Assembly: GCF_026191475.2 (NCBI RefSeq)
Contig: NZ_JAOSLC020000004.1
Coordinates: forward strand, 1-64,000
DNA: 64,000 bases
Direction: 5' to 3'
From: Polaribacter ponticola
Lineage (GTDB): Bacteria > Bacteroidota > Bacteroidia > Flavobacteriales > Flavobacteriaceae
Part shown: piece by piece, positions 25,778 through 36,937 of the stretch
Layout of the letters: every line of letters begins with the position of its first letter
Position numbering within the stretch: the stretch's first letter is position 1
Translations under genes and position numbers: made by a program
The notes under the pieces: generated by a model
The model's database searches: none
What the model was told of the DNA's origin: nothing
Seen by the model: the letters and a program-made list of their open reading frames with translations, nothing else

Positions 25778-28251
25778 ATGACAAAAAAAACAAGCATCAA
25801 AAAAACTCCTGTTCAAAAAGAAGAAAAATTAAGTTTTTTATCTTTTTTAAAAACAAGACAAGCAAAAACAATATTTGCAACATTTTTAATGTTGTTTTCT
25901 GTTTTTTTATGCATTGCTTTTATTTCGTTTTTCTTTAATTGGCAAGAAGATCAGAGTACACTAAATTATTTATCAGACAAAACAATAAGAAGTAAAAACT
26001 TATTAGGTAAAATTGGAGCAAATATTAGTCATTTCTTTATTTACGAAGGTTTTGGACTTGCCGCATTTATAATTTCAATTCAGGTTTTTAAAACCGGATT
26101 TTACATTTTAATTCAAAAAAATTATCTAAAATTATTCTTTCATGGAACTGGAGCTTAATTTCAATGCTTTGGATTTCTATTGTATTTGGTTTTTTAAATA
26201 AAAAGTACGCACTTTTATCTGGTGTTGTTGGGTTTGAAGTAAATAATTATTTACAAACTTTTATTGGTAAAACAGGTTTAACAATTGTTTTAATCTTTTT
26301 ATTAATCTGCTATTTAGTAATTAAATACAGAGTAACTTTTGATGCGTTTATTGAAAAAATGAAGGAAAGAAAGTTAGAAAGAGAAGCAGCTAGGATAGAA
26401 CTTGAAGAGCAAAAAAACATATTTGATGTCTCGAGTAAAGACTCTGATTCTGTTATATCTAAAGAAACGAATTCTAAAACTGTTAACCCTGAGAAAAAAG
26501 AAAAATCTGCTGTTGAATTATCTTTAGAAAACTTACAACCCACTATTTCTAAACATTCAGATGTAAGTGCAAAAAAAGAGGAAATAAATTTAAAAGTATC
26601 TCAAGAAACTATAACAGATTCTATAGAGAAAAAACCAATGGAAATAACTATCAATACTGAAGAAGTAGAAATTGATGTTGAAGAAATTGAAGAAGAAGAA
26701 CACTCAAAAGAAAATTTATCTGACAAAATTTTAAAAGACTTTGGAGAGTTTGATCCAACATTAGAGTTATCAAATTTTAAGTTTCCTACTTTTAACTTAT
26801 TAAAAAAATACAACGATAGTATTTCTATTGATCCAGAAGAGTTAGAAGCAAATAAAAATAGAATTGTAGAAACTCTTAAAAATTATAAGATTGGTATTGC
26901 AGAAATTAAAGCTACTGTTGGTCCTACAATTACTTTGTATGAAATAGTACCAGAAGCTGGTATAAGAATTTCTAAAATTAAAAATTTAGAAGATGATATT
27001 GCACTTTCTTTATCTGCTTTAGGTATTAGAATTATTGCGCCAATTCCAGGAAAAGGTACAATTGGTATAGAAGTTCCAAATCAAAAATCTACTATTGTAT
27101 CTATGCATTCAGTTATTTCTTCAAAGAAATTTCAAGAATCTCAAATGGAATTACCAATTGCTTTAGGTAAAACAATTTCTAATGAAACTTTTGTAGTTGA
27201 TTTAGCAAAAATGCCACACTTATTAATGGCAGGAGCAACTGGTCAAGGTAAATCAGTAGGTCTAAATGCTGTATTAACATCAATTTTATATAAAAAACAT
27301 CCAGCTGAAGTAAAATTTATTTTAGTCGATCCTAAAAAAGTAGAATTAACATTATTTAATAAAATTGAACGTCATTATTTAGCAAAACTACCCGATGTAG
27401 AAGAAGCAATTATTACAGATACAACTAAAGTTGTACATACATTAAACTCTTTGTGTATTGAAATGGATAATCGTTACGACTTACTTAAAGCTGCAATGGT
27501 TCGTAATATAAAAGAATATAATACTAAGTTTAAAAAACGAAAATTAAACCCGAATGATGGGCATCAATTCTTACCATATATTGTTTTAGTTATTGATGAA
27601 TTTGCAGATTTAATTATGACTGCTGGTAAGGAAGTAGAAACTCCTATTGCACGTTTAGCTCAGTTAGCTAGAGCTATTGGTATTCATTTAATTGTAGCTA
27701 CACAAAGACCTTCTGTTAATGTAATTACAGGTATTATAAAGGCTAATTTCCCTGCAAGAATTGCGTTTAGAGTAACTTCTAAAATAGATTCTAGAACTAT
27801 TTTAGATGCAGGCGGAGCAGATCAATTAATTGGTCGTGGAGATTTACTTTATACAGCTGGAAATAATTTAAATAGAATTCAATGTGCATTTGTAGATACT
27901 CCAGAGGTTGAAAAAATTACTGATTTTATTGGTTCTCAAAAAGCCTATTCAGAAGCATATTTATTACCAGAATATGTAGATGACGAAAGTGGCACAAGTA
28001 TTGATATAGACATTGCAGATAGAGATAAATTATTTAAAGAAGCGGCAGAAATAATAGTAACAGCACAACAAGGCTCTGCTTCTTTATTACAAAGAAAATT
28101 AAAACTAGGTTATAATAGAGCTGGTAGATTAATAGACCAATTAGAAGCAGCAGGTATTGTAGGTGGATTTGAGGGAAGTAAAGCAAGACAGGTATTAGTT
28201 CCAGATTTTATAACTCTAGAACAATTATTAGAAAACGAAAAAAAACAATAA
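25778..28251 (+). CDS. ftsK: DNA translocase FtsK (frameshifted)
   Basis: About 824 residues reconstructed. Four N-terminal membrane helices come first, with the frame break near 26140 between helices 3 and 4. A charged linker follows (residues about 210-330). The RecA-like motor has Walker A MAGATGQGKSVGLN and Walker B IVLVIDEFADLIM. The C-terminal gamma winged helix (LLQRKLKLGYNRAGRLIDQLE) reads orienting DNA motifs. FtsK couples chromosome dimer resolution to division and is normally essential, so the break is very probably a sequencing error. Confidence 0.93.
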
Positions 28252-28288
28252 CATCTTAACAAAGTTTTAGATGATAAGAATAAAAAAC

Positions 28289-28945
28289 ATGAAAAAAGTA
28301 TCAATATTATTTTTAAGCTTATGTATATCAACAATTACATTTTCTCAAAGTTCAAAAGAAGCAAAATCTTTATTAGATGAAGTTTCTACTAAAATGGGAG
28401 CTTATAAGAATATGTATTTAGGTTTTAGCCAAACATTAAGTAATGAAGATGCTGGTATTAAAGAAGGTGATGAACCACCAATAAGAGGAGAAATAAATAT
28501 TCAAGGAGAAAAATATAGCCTTAACTATTTAGGAAATAAATTTATTTATGATAGTAAAAAGCTATACATAATTAATAATGAAGAAAAAGAAATTTCAATT
28601 ACTGAAGGAGATTTAGAAGGAGATGATGGTTTTATTTACCCTTCTAAATTATTAACTTTTTACAAAGAAGGCTACAATTTTGAAATGGGTGAACTAACAA
28701 ACTTAAATGGGAGAAAAATTCAATTTGTAACTTTAAACCCTATAGATAGCAACTCAGATATTGTAAAAGTTGAATTAGGTATTGATGCAAAAACAAAACA
28801 TATTTTTAAATTAATTCAAACCGGATCTAATACATCTAAAACTACATTTACAATTACTAAATTTAAAAGTAATCAAACATTATCTGACAACCTTTTTAAG
28901 TTTGATAAACAAAAGTATTTAAGTCAGAATTTTACTATTGATTAA
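28289..28945 (+). CDS. lolA: LolA-like outer-membrane lipoprotein carrier protein
   Basis: 218 residues starting at ATG 28289, which gives a clean signal peptide (KVSILFLSLCISTITFS); the ATG six codons upstream would precede it with a charged extension. LolA fold hints are a MGAYKNMYLGFSQTLSNE start, repeated beta segments, and a LGIDAKTKHIFKL strand. It ferries lipoproteins across the periplasm. It follows ftsK, a common Bacteroidota neighbourhood. Confidence 0.8.
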   Translation: MKKVSILFLSLCISTITFSQSSKEAKSLLDEVSTKMGAYKNMYLGFSQTLSNEDAGIKEGDEPPIRGEINIQGEKYSLNYLGNKFIYDSKKLYIINNEEKEISITEGDLEGDDGFIYPSKLLTFYKEGYNFEMGELTNLNGRKIQFVTLNPIDSNSDIVKVELGIDAKTKHIFKLIQTGSNTSKTTFTITKFKSNQTLSDNLFKFDKQKYLSQNFTID

Positions 28946-28992
28946 TTCATTCAATTAACAGAAAATTAGTAGCATCTTAATTTTTAAGATAC

Positions 28993-29000
28993 TATTTTTG
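28993..29000 (+). promoter_or_regulatory. -7-like box before the lptF/G-type gene
   Basis: TATTTTTG, fitting TAnnTTTG, 7 bases before the ATG at 29007. If used, the transcript would be leaderless or nearly so. Confidence 0.3.
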
Positions 29001-29006
29001 CTTTTT

Positions 29007-30438
29007 ATGAAAATTTTAGATAAATACATCTTAAAAAGTTTTTTTAGGCCTTTTATAGCTACATTTCTTATTGTCCTTTTTGTATTGGTAATGCAAACTT
29101 TATGGCAGGTTTTTGAAAGTATAGCTGGTAAAGGAATTAGCTTTATTTTTATACTAAAGTTTTTATATTATACTACTTTAATGATTATACCACAGGCATT
29201 ACCAATTGGTGTCTTGTTATCTTCTATAATGGCATTAGGTAATCTTGGTGAAAACTATGAGTTTGCCGCAGCAAAATCTGCAGGAATTTCTTTACAAAGA
29301 TTAGTACGACCTCTTGGTATTTTGGCTATTTTTTTAAGTATTCTTAATTTTTTATTTCTAAATAACGTGTATCCGTATGCAGTATATGAACAAATAAATT
29401 TAAAAAGGAATATTAAAAATAAGCAACCAGCTATGGCACTTATTCCTGGTAGTTTTAATGCCGATTTACCTGGTTATCAAATAAAGTTTGATGAAAAGTA
29501 TGGTGAAGATAAAAACCTTTTAAAAAATGTTTTAATTTATGATCTAACTAGTAATAGAGGAAATCAAAAAGTTATAACTGCAGAAAGAGGTAAAATACTT
29601 TCTGAAGAAGGGAGTAGATATATGACCTTTATACTTTATGATGGAAATTATTATGAAGAGCATGTAAAATCTGCCAGAACAGCAGCTAAAAGAAAAAAAT
29701 GGCTGCATCTAGTGCCACGTTTAAAGAATACGAATTTAATATTGACATTGGAGATGCCTCTATAGATACTACTATGAGCAAAGGGTATCCAATGATGTAT
29801 CGATTAAAAGAAATAAAAGACACAATACCAAAATTAAAAAACACTTATTACGAAGTTCTTAGCTTAAGATCTAAAAATATTTTTATAAGTACAAATGCTA
29901 AAACTTTATATGAATATCCAGACTCTTTAAAGGCAAAAAAATAGATAGTATTACACTAGAAAACTTTAAAATTAACGAGAAAATTTCAATTTTAAATTCT
30001 GCAATTACTAAAACTGGTAGAGTTGTAAACACTTTAAAAAACAACAATAGTTCTATTAAATGGAGAAGAAAAATACTTAATTTTTACGATACAGAATATT
30101 ATAATAGAATAGCATTTTCTTTATCTTGTATTATCTTATTTTTTATTGGAGCTCCTTTAGGCTCTATAATAAGAAAAGGAGGTTTCGGGTTGCCAATGAT
30201 TTTAGCAATTGCTATTTATGTAATGTATTTCTTTGCAAATACATTTGGCAAAAACTTAGCCGAAGAAAGTTCTATAACAGCATTTTTAGGATCTTGGGTT
30301 TCAGCTATAATTATGGTTCCTATCGCAATTTTATTAACAAGAAGAGCTACTAAAGACAAAGGATTATTTAATATTAGTTCTTTTCTTCAACCAATCACTA
30401 ATTTTTTCAAAAAAATTATACCTAAAAAAGGTAAATAA
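29007..30438 (+). CDS. LptF/LptG (YjgP/YjgQ) family permease (two frameshifts)
   Basis: About 477 residues in three frames, joined at A-runs near 29693 and 29937. N-terminal helices (MKILDKYILKSFFRPFIATFLIVLFV), a central periplasmic beta-jellyroll, and C-terminal helices (FIGAPLGSIIRKGGFGLP) define the family. LptF/G extract lipopolysaccharide from the inner membrane with the LptB ATPase. Followed 3 bases later by ribB(A). Normally essential, so the breaks are probably sequencing errors. Confidence 0.9.
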
Positions 30439-30441
30439 ATT

Positions 30442-31587
30442 ATGACAACTAATACTTCACAAAAAAGAACTCAATTACATTCAATTGAAGAAGCAATAAA
30501 CGATATTAGAAATGGTAAAGTTATCATTGTTGTTGATGACGAAAACCGTGAAAACGAAGGTGATTTTTTAGCAGCTGCAGAAAAAACGACTCCAGAAATG
30601 ATTAATTTTATGGCTACTCATGGTCGTGGGTTAATCTGTGCTCCTCTTACCGAAAATCGTTGTAAAGAATTGGAGTTAAACATGATGGTTAATAATAATA
30701 CAGATCCTATGGAAACGGGTTTTACTGTGTCTGTAGATTTACGTGGTAAAGGTGTTACAACAGGTATTTCTGCATCAGATAGGTCTTTAACAATACAAGC
30801 ATTGGTTGATGCAGATACTAAACCATTTGATTTAGCAAGACCAGGTCATATTTTTCCATTAAGAGCTAAAGAAGGAGGTGTTTTAAGAAGAACAGGCCAC
30901 ACAGAAGCTGCTATAGACTTTGCAAGATTAGCGGGTTTAAAACCAGCAGGAGTAATTGTTGAAATTATGAATGAAGATGGTTCTATGGCACGTTTACCAG
31001 AACTGCTGAAAGTTGCTAAAAAATTCGATATTAAAATTGTTTCTATAGAAGATTTAGTTGCCTATAGAATGGAACATGATTCTTTGATTGAAAAGAAAGA
31101 GGATTTTGAAATTGAAACTCGTTTTGGAAGCTTTAGACTAAGAGCTTATGAGCAAACTACTAATAAACAAATACACATTGCTTTAACAAAAGGTGCTTGG
31201 ACAAATAATGAGAGTGTTTTAACAAGAGTAAACTCTACACTTGTTAATAATGATATTCTTGGTACACTAACCAATAATGCAGATAAAAAACTAGATCAAA
31301 TGTTTAAGGTGGTAAATGACGAAGGTAAGGGTGCAATCTTATTTATCAATCAAACAAATCAATCTAAAAATTTATTAAGTAGATTATCTTTTCTTAAAGA
31401 GAGTCAGAAAAATGGAGAAATAAAAGCCCCTTCAATTGCTATGGATCAAAGAGATTTTGGAATTGGAGCTCAAATTTTACATGATTTAAATATTAGTAAA
31501 TTAAAACTAATAACTAATACGCAACAAACAAAAAGAGTGGGTATGATTGGTTATGGTTTAGAAATAGTAGATTACGTTACTTATTAA
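30442..31587 (+). CDS. ribB: 3,4-dihydroxy-2-butanone-4-phosphate synthase with degenerate GTP cyclohydrolase II domain
   Basis: 381 residues. The RibB half (about 10-210) is complete: DDENRENEGDFL, HGRGLICAPL, GHIFPLRAKEGG and RRTGHTEAA. The RibA half (about 215-381) keeps the C-terminal fold (RDFGIGAQILHDLNISKLKLITN). It has lost the zinc cysteines: where RibA has SLRCDCG this protein reads GTLTNNAD. It has also lost the catalytic arginine region (NQTNQSKN for QEGRG). It should make the butanone phosphate for riboflavin but not convert GTP, a RibBX-type arrangement. A functional RibA is needed elsewhere. Confidence 0.88.
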   Translation: MTTNTSQKRTQLHSIEEAINDIRNGKVIIVVDDENRENEGDFLAAAEKTTPEMINFMATHGRGLICAPLTENRCKELELNMMVNNNTDPMETGFTVSVDLRGKGVTTGISASDRSLTIQALVDADTKPFDLARPGHIFPLRAKEGGVLRRTGHTEAAIDFARLAGLKPAGVIVEIMNEDGSMARLPELLKVAKKFDIKIVSIEDLVAYRMEHDSLIEKKEDFEIETRFGSFRLRAYEQTTNKQIHIALTKGAWTNNESVLTRVNSTLVNNDILGTLTNNADKKLDQMFKVVNDEGKGAILFINQTNQSKNLLSRLSFLKESQKNGEIKAPSIAMDQRDFGIGAQILHDLNISKLKLITNTQQTKRVGMIGYGLEIVDYVTY

Positions 31588-31608
31588 TATTTTAGAATTA
31601 ATATAAAA

Positions 31609-32310
31609 CTATAACCTTACTTCTACCCCACTTTCTAATTCTACAGCATCGTTGTTTTGTAAAAATAATCTTGCTGTAAGTTTTCCATTTAAAATTACTT
31701 TATTGTTTAAAACTTCTAACCAACTTCCTTCTCGCAAACCTAAAACTGGTGTTTCATTAAAAATATGAAACTCTTTTATTCTTGTTGCTCGGGTTTCTCC
31801 CATATGGGTAGAACCATGAATAGGATCTAAATAATGTGCATTTATATTAAACGGAATACAACCTAAGGTTGTAAAACTAGGCGGATACACAATGGGCATA
31901 TCATTGGTGTTTTTCATATTAATCCCACAAATATTACTTCCTGCACTTGTACCCAAATATGGAGTTCCTTTTTCTAGAACCTCTTTCAAAGTAGAAATTA
32001 AATTGTTTTTATACAATTGATTTACAAGCTCAAAAGTATTTCCTCCTCCAGTAAAAATAGCCTCTGCTTTTTCTATAGCATCTTTTGGTTTTTTAAATTC
32101 ATGAATCCCTTTCACATCAATATTAATTTTAATAAATGCTTTTTTCGCAATTTTAGTATAATCATCATAGGAAATTCCACTAGGTCTTGCATATGGAATA
32201 AAAAGAATCGTTTTTACATTCTTAAAAAAGACGGCTAATGTTGGTAATAAATACTCTAAGTATCTGCTACCATGAATTGTAGATGTACTGGCAATAATCA
32301 TTTTCTTCAT
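31609..32310 (-). CDS. pepE: peptidase E-like (S51) dipeptidase
   Basis: 233 residues. Nucleophile elbow GTSAGSN with the catalytic serine, preceded by AIFTGGGNTFELV, and GLREGSWLEV near the C-terminus. These match S51 aspartyl dipeptidases that cleave Asp-X dipeptides in the cytoplasm. Convergent with ribB, with 21 bases between stops. Confidence 0.88.
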   Translation of the reverse strand: MKKMIIASTSTIHGSRYLEYLLPTLAVFFKNVKTILFIPYARPSGISYDDYTKIAKKAFIKINIDVKGIHEFKKPKDAIEKAEAIFTGGGNTFELVNQLYKNNLISTLKEVLEKGTPYLGTSAGSNICGINMKNTNDMPIVYPPSFTTLGCIPFNINAHYLDPIHGSTHMGETRATRIKEFHIFNETPVLGLREGSWLEVLNNKVILNGKLTARLFLQNNDAVELESGVEVRL

Positions 32311-32448
32311 ACTTCAAAAATAATTGTTTTTTATGAGAACTAAAACTTCTTAAAAGAATCTTAAAAATGAAACTAAAACATTCGTTTAACAAAAATTTAC
32401 AAGACTGTTAATAGATTTTTAAGACTTACTACTCTTTTCTTTGTCAGC

Positions 32449-33219
32449 ATGAAAAAACAACTAGTTAATTGTCTATTACTTTTTATTTCTGCCACTTATG
32501 CTCAAGTAGAAAAAACGATAACAGGAAAAGTTGTTTTTGATAACATTGCTGTTTCAGATGTACATATTGTAAATAAGAATACTAATATTGGTACCATAAC
32601 AAATAAAAATGGTGTGTTCGATATTTCTGCATCATTAGGAGATACTTTACATTTTACTCATATTAATCTCGAAGAAAAATTAGTAGCTATAACAAAAAAA
32701 ATAATCACTAAAAATAGTTTAGAAATAACACTTGTAGAAAAAACATATGCATTAGATGAAATTGTAATTGGTAAACCTAGAAGTATTTTTTATGTAGATC
32801 CTGAATTAATGCCTCCATCAACTGTAAATGCAGCCACACTAAAATTACCCTATGTAAATACTATTCCAAAACAAAATACTTCTATCGTAAAACTTAGATC
32901 TGGTGGTGTAGTAAGTTTAGATAACTTAATCAATTCTTTAAATGGTAATAAAAAAAGAATAAAAGAACTAAAAAAAGCAAAACTTGAGGATTCTTCACTT
33001 AATAAAATTAGAAAACATTTTACAGATGATTTTTTTATCACAGATTTAAAAATTAATAAAGAAAATATAAACCCTTTTTTAAATTATTGTTTTAAGAAAA
33101 ACATTGTTTCTTATTTTAATAGAAACGAAAATATAAGACTAACAAAAATCTTAATTGATGAGAGCAAAAAGTTTCCTCAAAAAATTAAAACGGATAGTGT
33201 TTTAATATCTATAAAGTAA
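32449..33219 (+). CDS. carboxypeptidase-like regulatory domain protein
   Basis: 256 residues with a signal peptide (NCLLLFISATYAQ), then a CarboxypepD_reg-like beta domain (residues about 20-105: TITGKVVFDNIAVSDVHIVNK, GTITNKNGVFDI). A lysine-rich region without a known domain follows. Secreted or outer-membrane-facing; function unknown. A related but broken gene follows directly. Confidence 0.7.
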   Translation: MKKQLVNCLLLFISATYAQVEKTITGKVVFDNIAVSDVHIVNKNTNIGTITNKNGVFDISASLGDTLHFTHINLEEKLVAITKKIITKNSLEITLVEKTYALDEIVIGKPRSIFYVDPELMPPSTVNAATLKLPYVNTIPKQNTSIVKLRSGGVVSLDNLINSLNGNKKRIKELKKAKLEDSSLNKIRKHFTDDFFITDLKINKENINPFLNYCFKKNIVSYFNRNENIRLTKILIDESKKFPQKIKTDSVLISIK

Positions 33220-33299
33220 ATTTTTAACAGAAGTTTAAAATAAATTGTACTATTTATTAGAGATAATATCTTTAATTTGTGAAACAACAATAACACTGT

Positions 33300-34103
33300 A
33301 TGGTAAAAAAACTACTTACTTTATTTCTTTTTTTATCAGTACTTCTAGTAGTTTTTCTCAAGAAAAAAACAAAATAATTATTGGTACAATTCTAGACTCT
33401 TTAGGAATTGTAAAAAACGCAAATATTATCAACTTAAACACTAAACAAGGTACTTTTTCTAGCGATTTAGGATTATTTAGAATTTTTGTTTCAGAGGGCG
33501 ATTCTATAAGTGTCTCTTCTATACAGCATATCTCAAAAAAATTTTTATTACAAAAGATATAATTCTTAATAAAAAGTTAGACATTCAATTAAAAACAAAT
33601 GTCTATCAACTGGATGAATTTGAATTAAAAAGACATAATTTAATGGGACGTTTAGGTATAGATTCTAAATCTGTTCCTATAGATAAAAAAGAAAAAACAT
33701 TAAGAGGTGTTTTAGATTTCTCTAATATAGATTTCTCAAAAAAAGATTTAACAATTGATGAAAATATTAAAGCGAAGCCACCAATAAACAATGTAGACCC
33801 TAGTAGCAGGTTTGCGGGCGTTGGAAGTTCTGCTGTTATTCCTTTTAAAGACTCAGAACGTTTATGGGCATTACGAAGAGATTTAGCACAAAAAAAGCTT
33901 TTCCTTACAAAATACTTTCTGAACTTGGAGAAAAATTCTTTTTTGATACACTTAAAATTCCTGTTGATAAATATTTTCATTTTCTCGAATATTGCAATCC
34001 ATTAGGAATCGAAGATTTACATAAAAATGGGAATCTTTTAGAGGTTATAAAAATTTTAAGAAGAGAATCTATCAGTTACCAAAAAATAATAAAAAATGAG
34101 TAA
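33300..34103 (+). CDS. paralogous carboxypeptidase-like regulatory domain protein (several frameshifts)
   Basis: From ATG 33300 (MVKKLLTLFLFLSVLLV) the frame breaks in the signal-peptide T/A runs (about 33350), again near 33559 and again near 33895. The joined protein of about 265 residues has a regulatory domain (KIIIGTILDSLGIVKNANI, GTFSSDLGLFRIFV) and a C-terminal part ILRRESISYQKII. It parallels the preceding gene, so the two are tandem paralogues. Three indels in 800 bases fit sequencing error but true decay cannot be excluded here. Confidence 0.6.
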
Positions 34104-34134
34104 TTTGGCTCAATAATTGATTTTTTTAGAATAC

Positions 34135-34632
34135 ATGAAATTTAAACATACTTTTTTACTTTTATTTATAGTACCACTCTTCTCTTTTTCTGCTCATAAA
34201 TATTACTTAAGCTTAACTCAAATTAATTTTAAGAGTGAAACTAAATCGGTTCAAATTATTATAAATGTTTTTATGGACGATATAGAAACTGCATTAAATA
34301 AAGATTATAATATAAATTTGCAGTTAACTACTAAAGAAGAATTAAAAAATAACGATGTCTATTTTAAAAAGTACTTAAAAGAAAAATTAGCTTTTAAAAT
34401 AGATGGAGTTGCTAAAGAATATATTTACATTGGTAAAGAATATGATGGCGATTTAGTCTATTTTTATCTTGAATTAGAAAACATAAATAAGGTAAATACT
34501 ATAGAAGTTACAAATACAATTCTTACAAATCATTTTCCTAATCAACAAAACTTAATAAAATCTAAAATTGGTAAAAAACATAAAAGTATCTTACTAACCA
34601 AAGATGAAAGTTATGGGAAATTAAAATATTAA
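34135..34632 (+). CDS. DUF6702 family secreted protein
   Basis: 165 residues from ATG 34135, giving a proper signal peptide (FLLLFIVPLFSFSAH). HKYYLSLTQINF at the mature N-terminus, NVFMDDIETAL and TNTILTNHFPNQQNLI are features I associate with DUF6702. Its usual neighbour is an M1 metallopeptidase, and one follows after 30 bases. Function unknown. Confidence 0.75.
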   Translation: MKFKHTFLLLFIVPLFSFSAHKYYLSLTQINFKSETKSVQIIINVFMDDIETALNKDYNINLQLTTKEELKNNDVYFKKYLKEKLAFKIDGVAKEYIYIGKEYDGDLVYFYLELENINKVNTIEVTNTILTNHFPNQQNLIKSKIGKKHKSILLTKDESYGKLKY

Positions 34633-34662
34633 TAATCAGTAAATTCAAATAATCAAACACTT

Positions 34663-36771
34663 ATGAAAAAACTAGGAATCTTACTTTTCTCTCTAGTTTT
34701 TGTTGCAAATTCATTTGCACAAAAAACAAAACAAGGGCACAAAAACGAAAATAAGTTTAGACAACTAAAACAAGAATTACCAACTCCAAATTTAGAAAGA
34801 ACAGCATCTGGAGCACCTGGTAAAGAGTACACTCAACAAAAAGTAGATTATGTTATGGACATCATTTTAGATGATGAAAAAACAAAAATTACAGGTTCAG
34901 AAACAATTACTTATCATAATAATTCTAAAGACGATTTAGCATACTTATGGGTTCAATTAGACCAAAACATGAGAGCTTCAGACTCTAAAACTCCAGATAT
35001 TAGCTCTGGTAAAATTCCAAAAAAACTAAGCAAAGTTAGGTTTAACAGAAGTTTCCCTACTACTCCTTTCGATGGTGGTTTTAAAATTACAAGTGTAACC
35101 AATACAGATGGTAGTAAATTATCGCATACCATAAACCAAACAATGATGCGCATTAATTTACCGCAACCATTAGCTTCTGGAGCAACTTTTAAATTCAATA
35201 TTTCTTGGTGGTATAATATTAATAATCATAGAACACAAGGCGGTAGATCTGGATATGAACATTTTACAGAAAATGGAAATAATAATTATGTAATTGCACA
35301 ATTCTATCCAAGAATGTGTGTGTATGATAACGTTGAAGGTTGGCAAAATGACCAATTTTGGGGAAGAAGTGAATTTGCTTTAGAATTTGGAGATTTTACG
35401 GTAAATATAACGGTACCAGAAGACCATATGTTAGGAGCAACTGGAATTTTACAAAATAGAGAAGAAGTATTTTCTAAAAAAGAAATGAAGAGATTTGAAA
35501 AGGCAAGAAAAACTTTCGATAATCCTGTAATAATAAGAACACAAAAAGAAGCAGAAAAAATTGAGAAAACAAAAGCTTCTGGTAGTAAAACATGGAGGTT
35601 CTATGCAGAAAACGTACGTGATTATGCATTTGCAACTTCAAGAAAATTCATTTTCGATGCAATGGCCGTTAATATTAACGGAAAAACTGTAATGGCAGAA
35701 TCTCTTTATTCTAAAGAAGCAAATCCATTATATGGAGATCACTCTACAAGAGCAGTAGCTCAAACATTAAAAACTTATTCAAAGTATACTTTTGACTATC
35801 CTTACCACAAAGCAATTTCAGTTGATGGGCAAATGGGAATGGAATACCCGCAAATTTGTTTTAACCCTGGAAGACCAAATGCAGACGGTACCTATTCTGA
35901 TAGAGTAAAATATAGAATGATAAAAGTAACGATTCATGAAGTTGGTCATAACTTTTTTCCAATGATTGTAAATTCTGATGAAAGACAATGGACTTGGATG
36001 GACGAAGGTTTAAATTCTTATATGGAAATGTTGGCAGAATTAGATTATGATAAAGATTTCCCAATTACAAGAGGATATCCTAAAAATATTGTAAGATATA
36101 TGGCTGGAGATCAATCTAGAATAGCACCAATAATGTCTAAAGGAGATAATGTTTATAGTTTTGGAAACAATGCCTATGGTAAACCTGCAACTGCGTTATG
36201 GATTTTGAGAGAAACAATTATGGGTAAAGAATTATTTGACCATGCTTTTAAAACATATTCTCAAAGATGGATGTTTAAACATCCTTCTCCTGCAGACTTT
36301 TTTAGAACTATGGAAGATGCATCTGGTTTAGATTTAGATTGGTTTTGGAGAGGTTGGTTTTACACAACTGATGTAACAGATATTGGTATTAAAGGAGTAA
36401 AAAAATACGCAACCAAAAATGTAGAAAACTCAGTAGAATTTATAGAAGATTCTTCTAAAGGTTTAGGTTTTACAAAAAATCAAGAAAAATATCACTACGA
36501 AATAACCTACAATAAACCAGGAGGTTTAGTTATGCCAATAATAGTAGAGTTTACCTACAAAGATGGCTCAAAAGAGAAAAAAACATATCCTGCACAAATT
36601 TGGAGATATAATGATAATGAAGTAACTAAAGTATTTTCATCATCAAAACAAATAGAAAGTATTAAATTAGATCCAGATTTAGAAACTGCAGATGTTGATA
36701 TTTCTAATAACAGTTTCCCAAGAGAAAAAGCGAATAAGTTTGATAAATTTAAGAAGAAAATAAAAGGTTAA
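34663..36771 (+). CDS. M1 family metallopeptidase, copy 1
   Basis: 702 residues with a signal peptide (LGILLFSLVFVANSFAQ). The zinc site is HEVGHNFF (residue about 425) with the third ligand glutamate in WMDEGLNSYMEMLAELDYD. The aminopeptidase N-like beta domain precedes it (GSETITYHNNSKDDLAYLW). Secreted peptidase. About 60% identical by eye to the next gene, so a tandem duplication. No sorting domain at the C-terminus. Confidence 0.92.
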   Translation: MKKLGILLFSLVFVANSFAQKTKQGHKNENKFRQLKQELPTPNLERTASGAPGKEYTQQKVDYVMDIILDDEKTKITGSETITYHNNSKDDLAYLWVQLDQNMRASDSKTPDISSGKIPKKLSKVRFNRSFPTTPFDGGFKITSVTNTDGSKLSHTINQTMMRINLPQPLASGATFKFNISWWYNINNHRTQGGRSGYEHFTENGNNNYVIAQFYPRMCVYDNVEGWQNDQFWGRSEFALEFGDFTVNITVPEDHMLGATGILQNREEVFSKKEMKRFEKARKTFDNPVIIRTQKEAEKIEKTKASGSKTWRFYAENVRDYAFATSRKFIFDAMAVNINGKTVMAESLYSKEANPLYGDHSTRAVAQTLKTYSKYTFDYPYHKAISVDGQMGMEYPQICFNPGRPNADGTYSDRVKYRMIKVTIHEVGHNFFPMIVNSDERQWTWMDEGLNSYMEMLAELDYDKDFPITRGYPKNIVRYMAGDQSRIAPIMSKGDNVYSFGNNAYGKPATALWILRETIMGKELFDHAFKTYSQRWMFKHPSPADFFRTMEDASGLDLDWFWRGWFYTTDVTDIGIKGVKKYATKNVENSVEFIEDSSKGLGFTKNQEKYHYEITYNKPGGLVMPIIVEFTYKDGSKEKKTYPAQIWRYNDNEVTKVFSSSKQIESIKLDPDLETADVDISNNSFPREKANKFDKFKKKIKG

Positions 36772-36792
36772 TTTAAAGTTATTTACTATAAG

Positions 36793-36820
36793 AAAGCAAC
36801 ATTTAGAAATGTTGCTTTTT
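36793..36820 (+). terminator. terminator after M1 peptidase copy 1
   Basis: AAAGCAACATT/AATGTTGCTTT stem with a 4-base loop and a T-run. Confidence 0.85.
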
Positions 36821-36937
36821 TTATTTAAAATTTAGTGTACATAAAAATGATAAAGCTTTGTTAAATTTTTAACATTCTTTAACATATTAACTTACTTATT
36901 ATTAATTTAGACGTCATTTTAATTCAAATCATAACAA

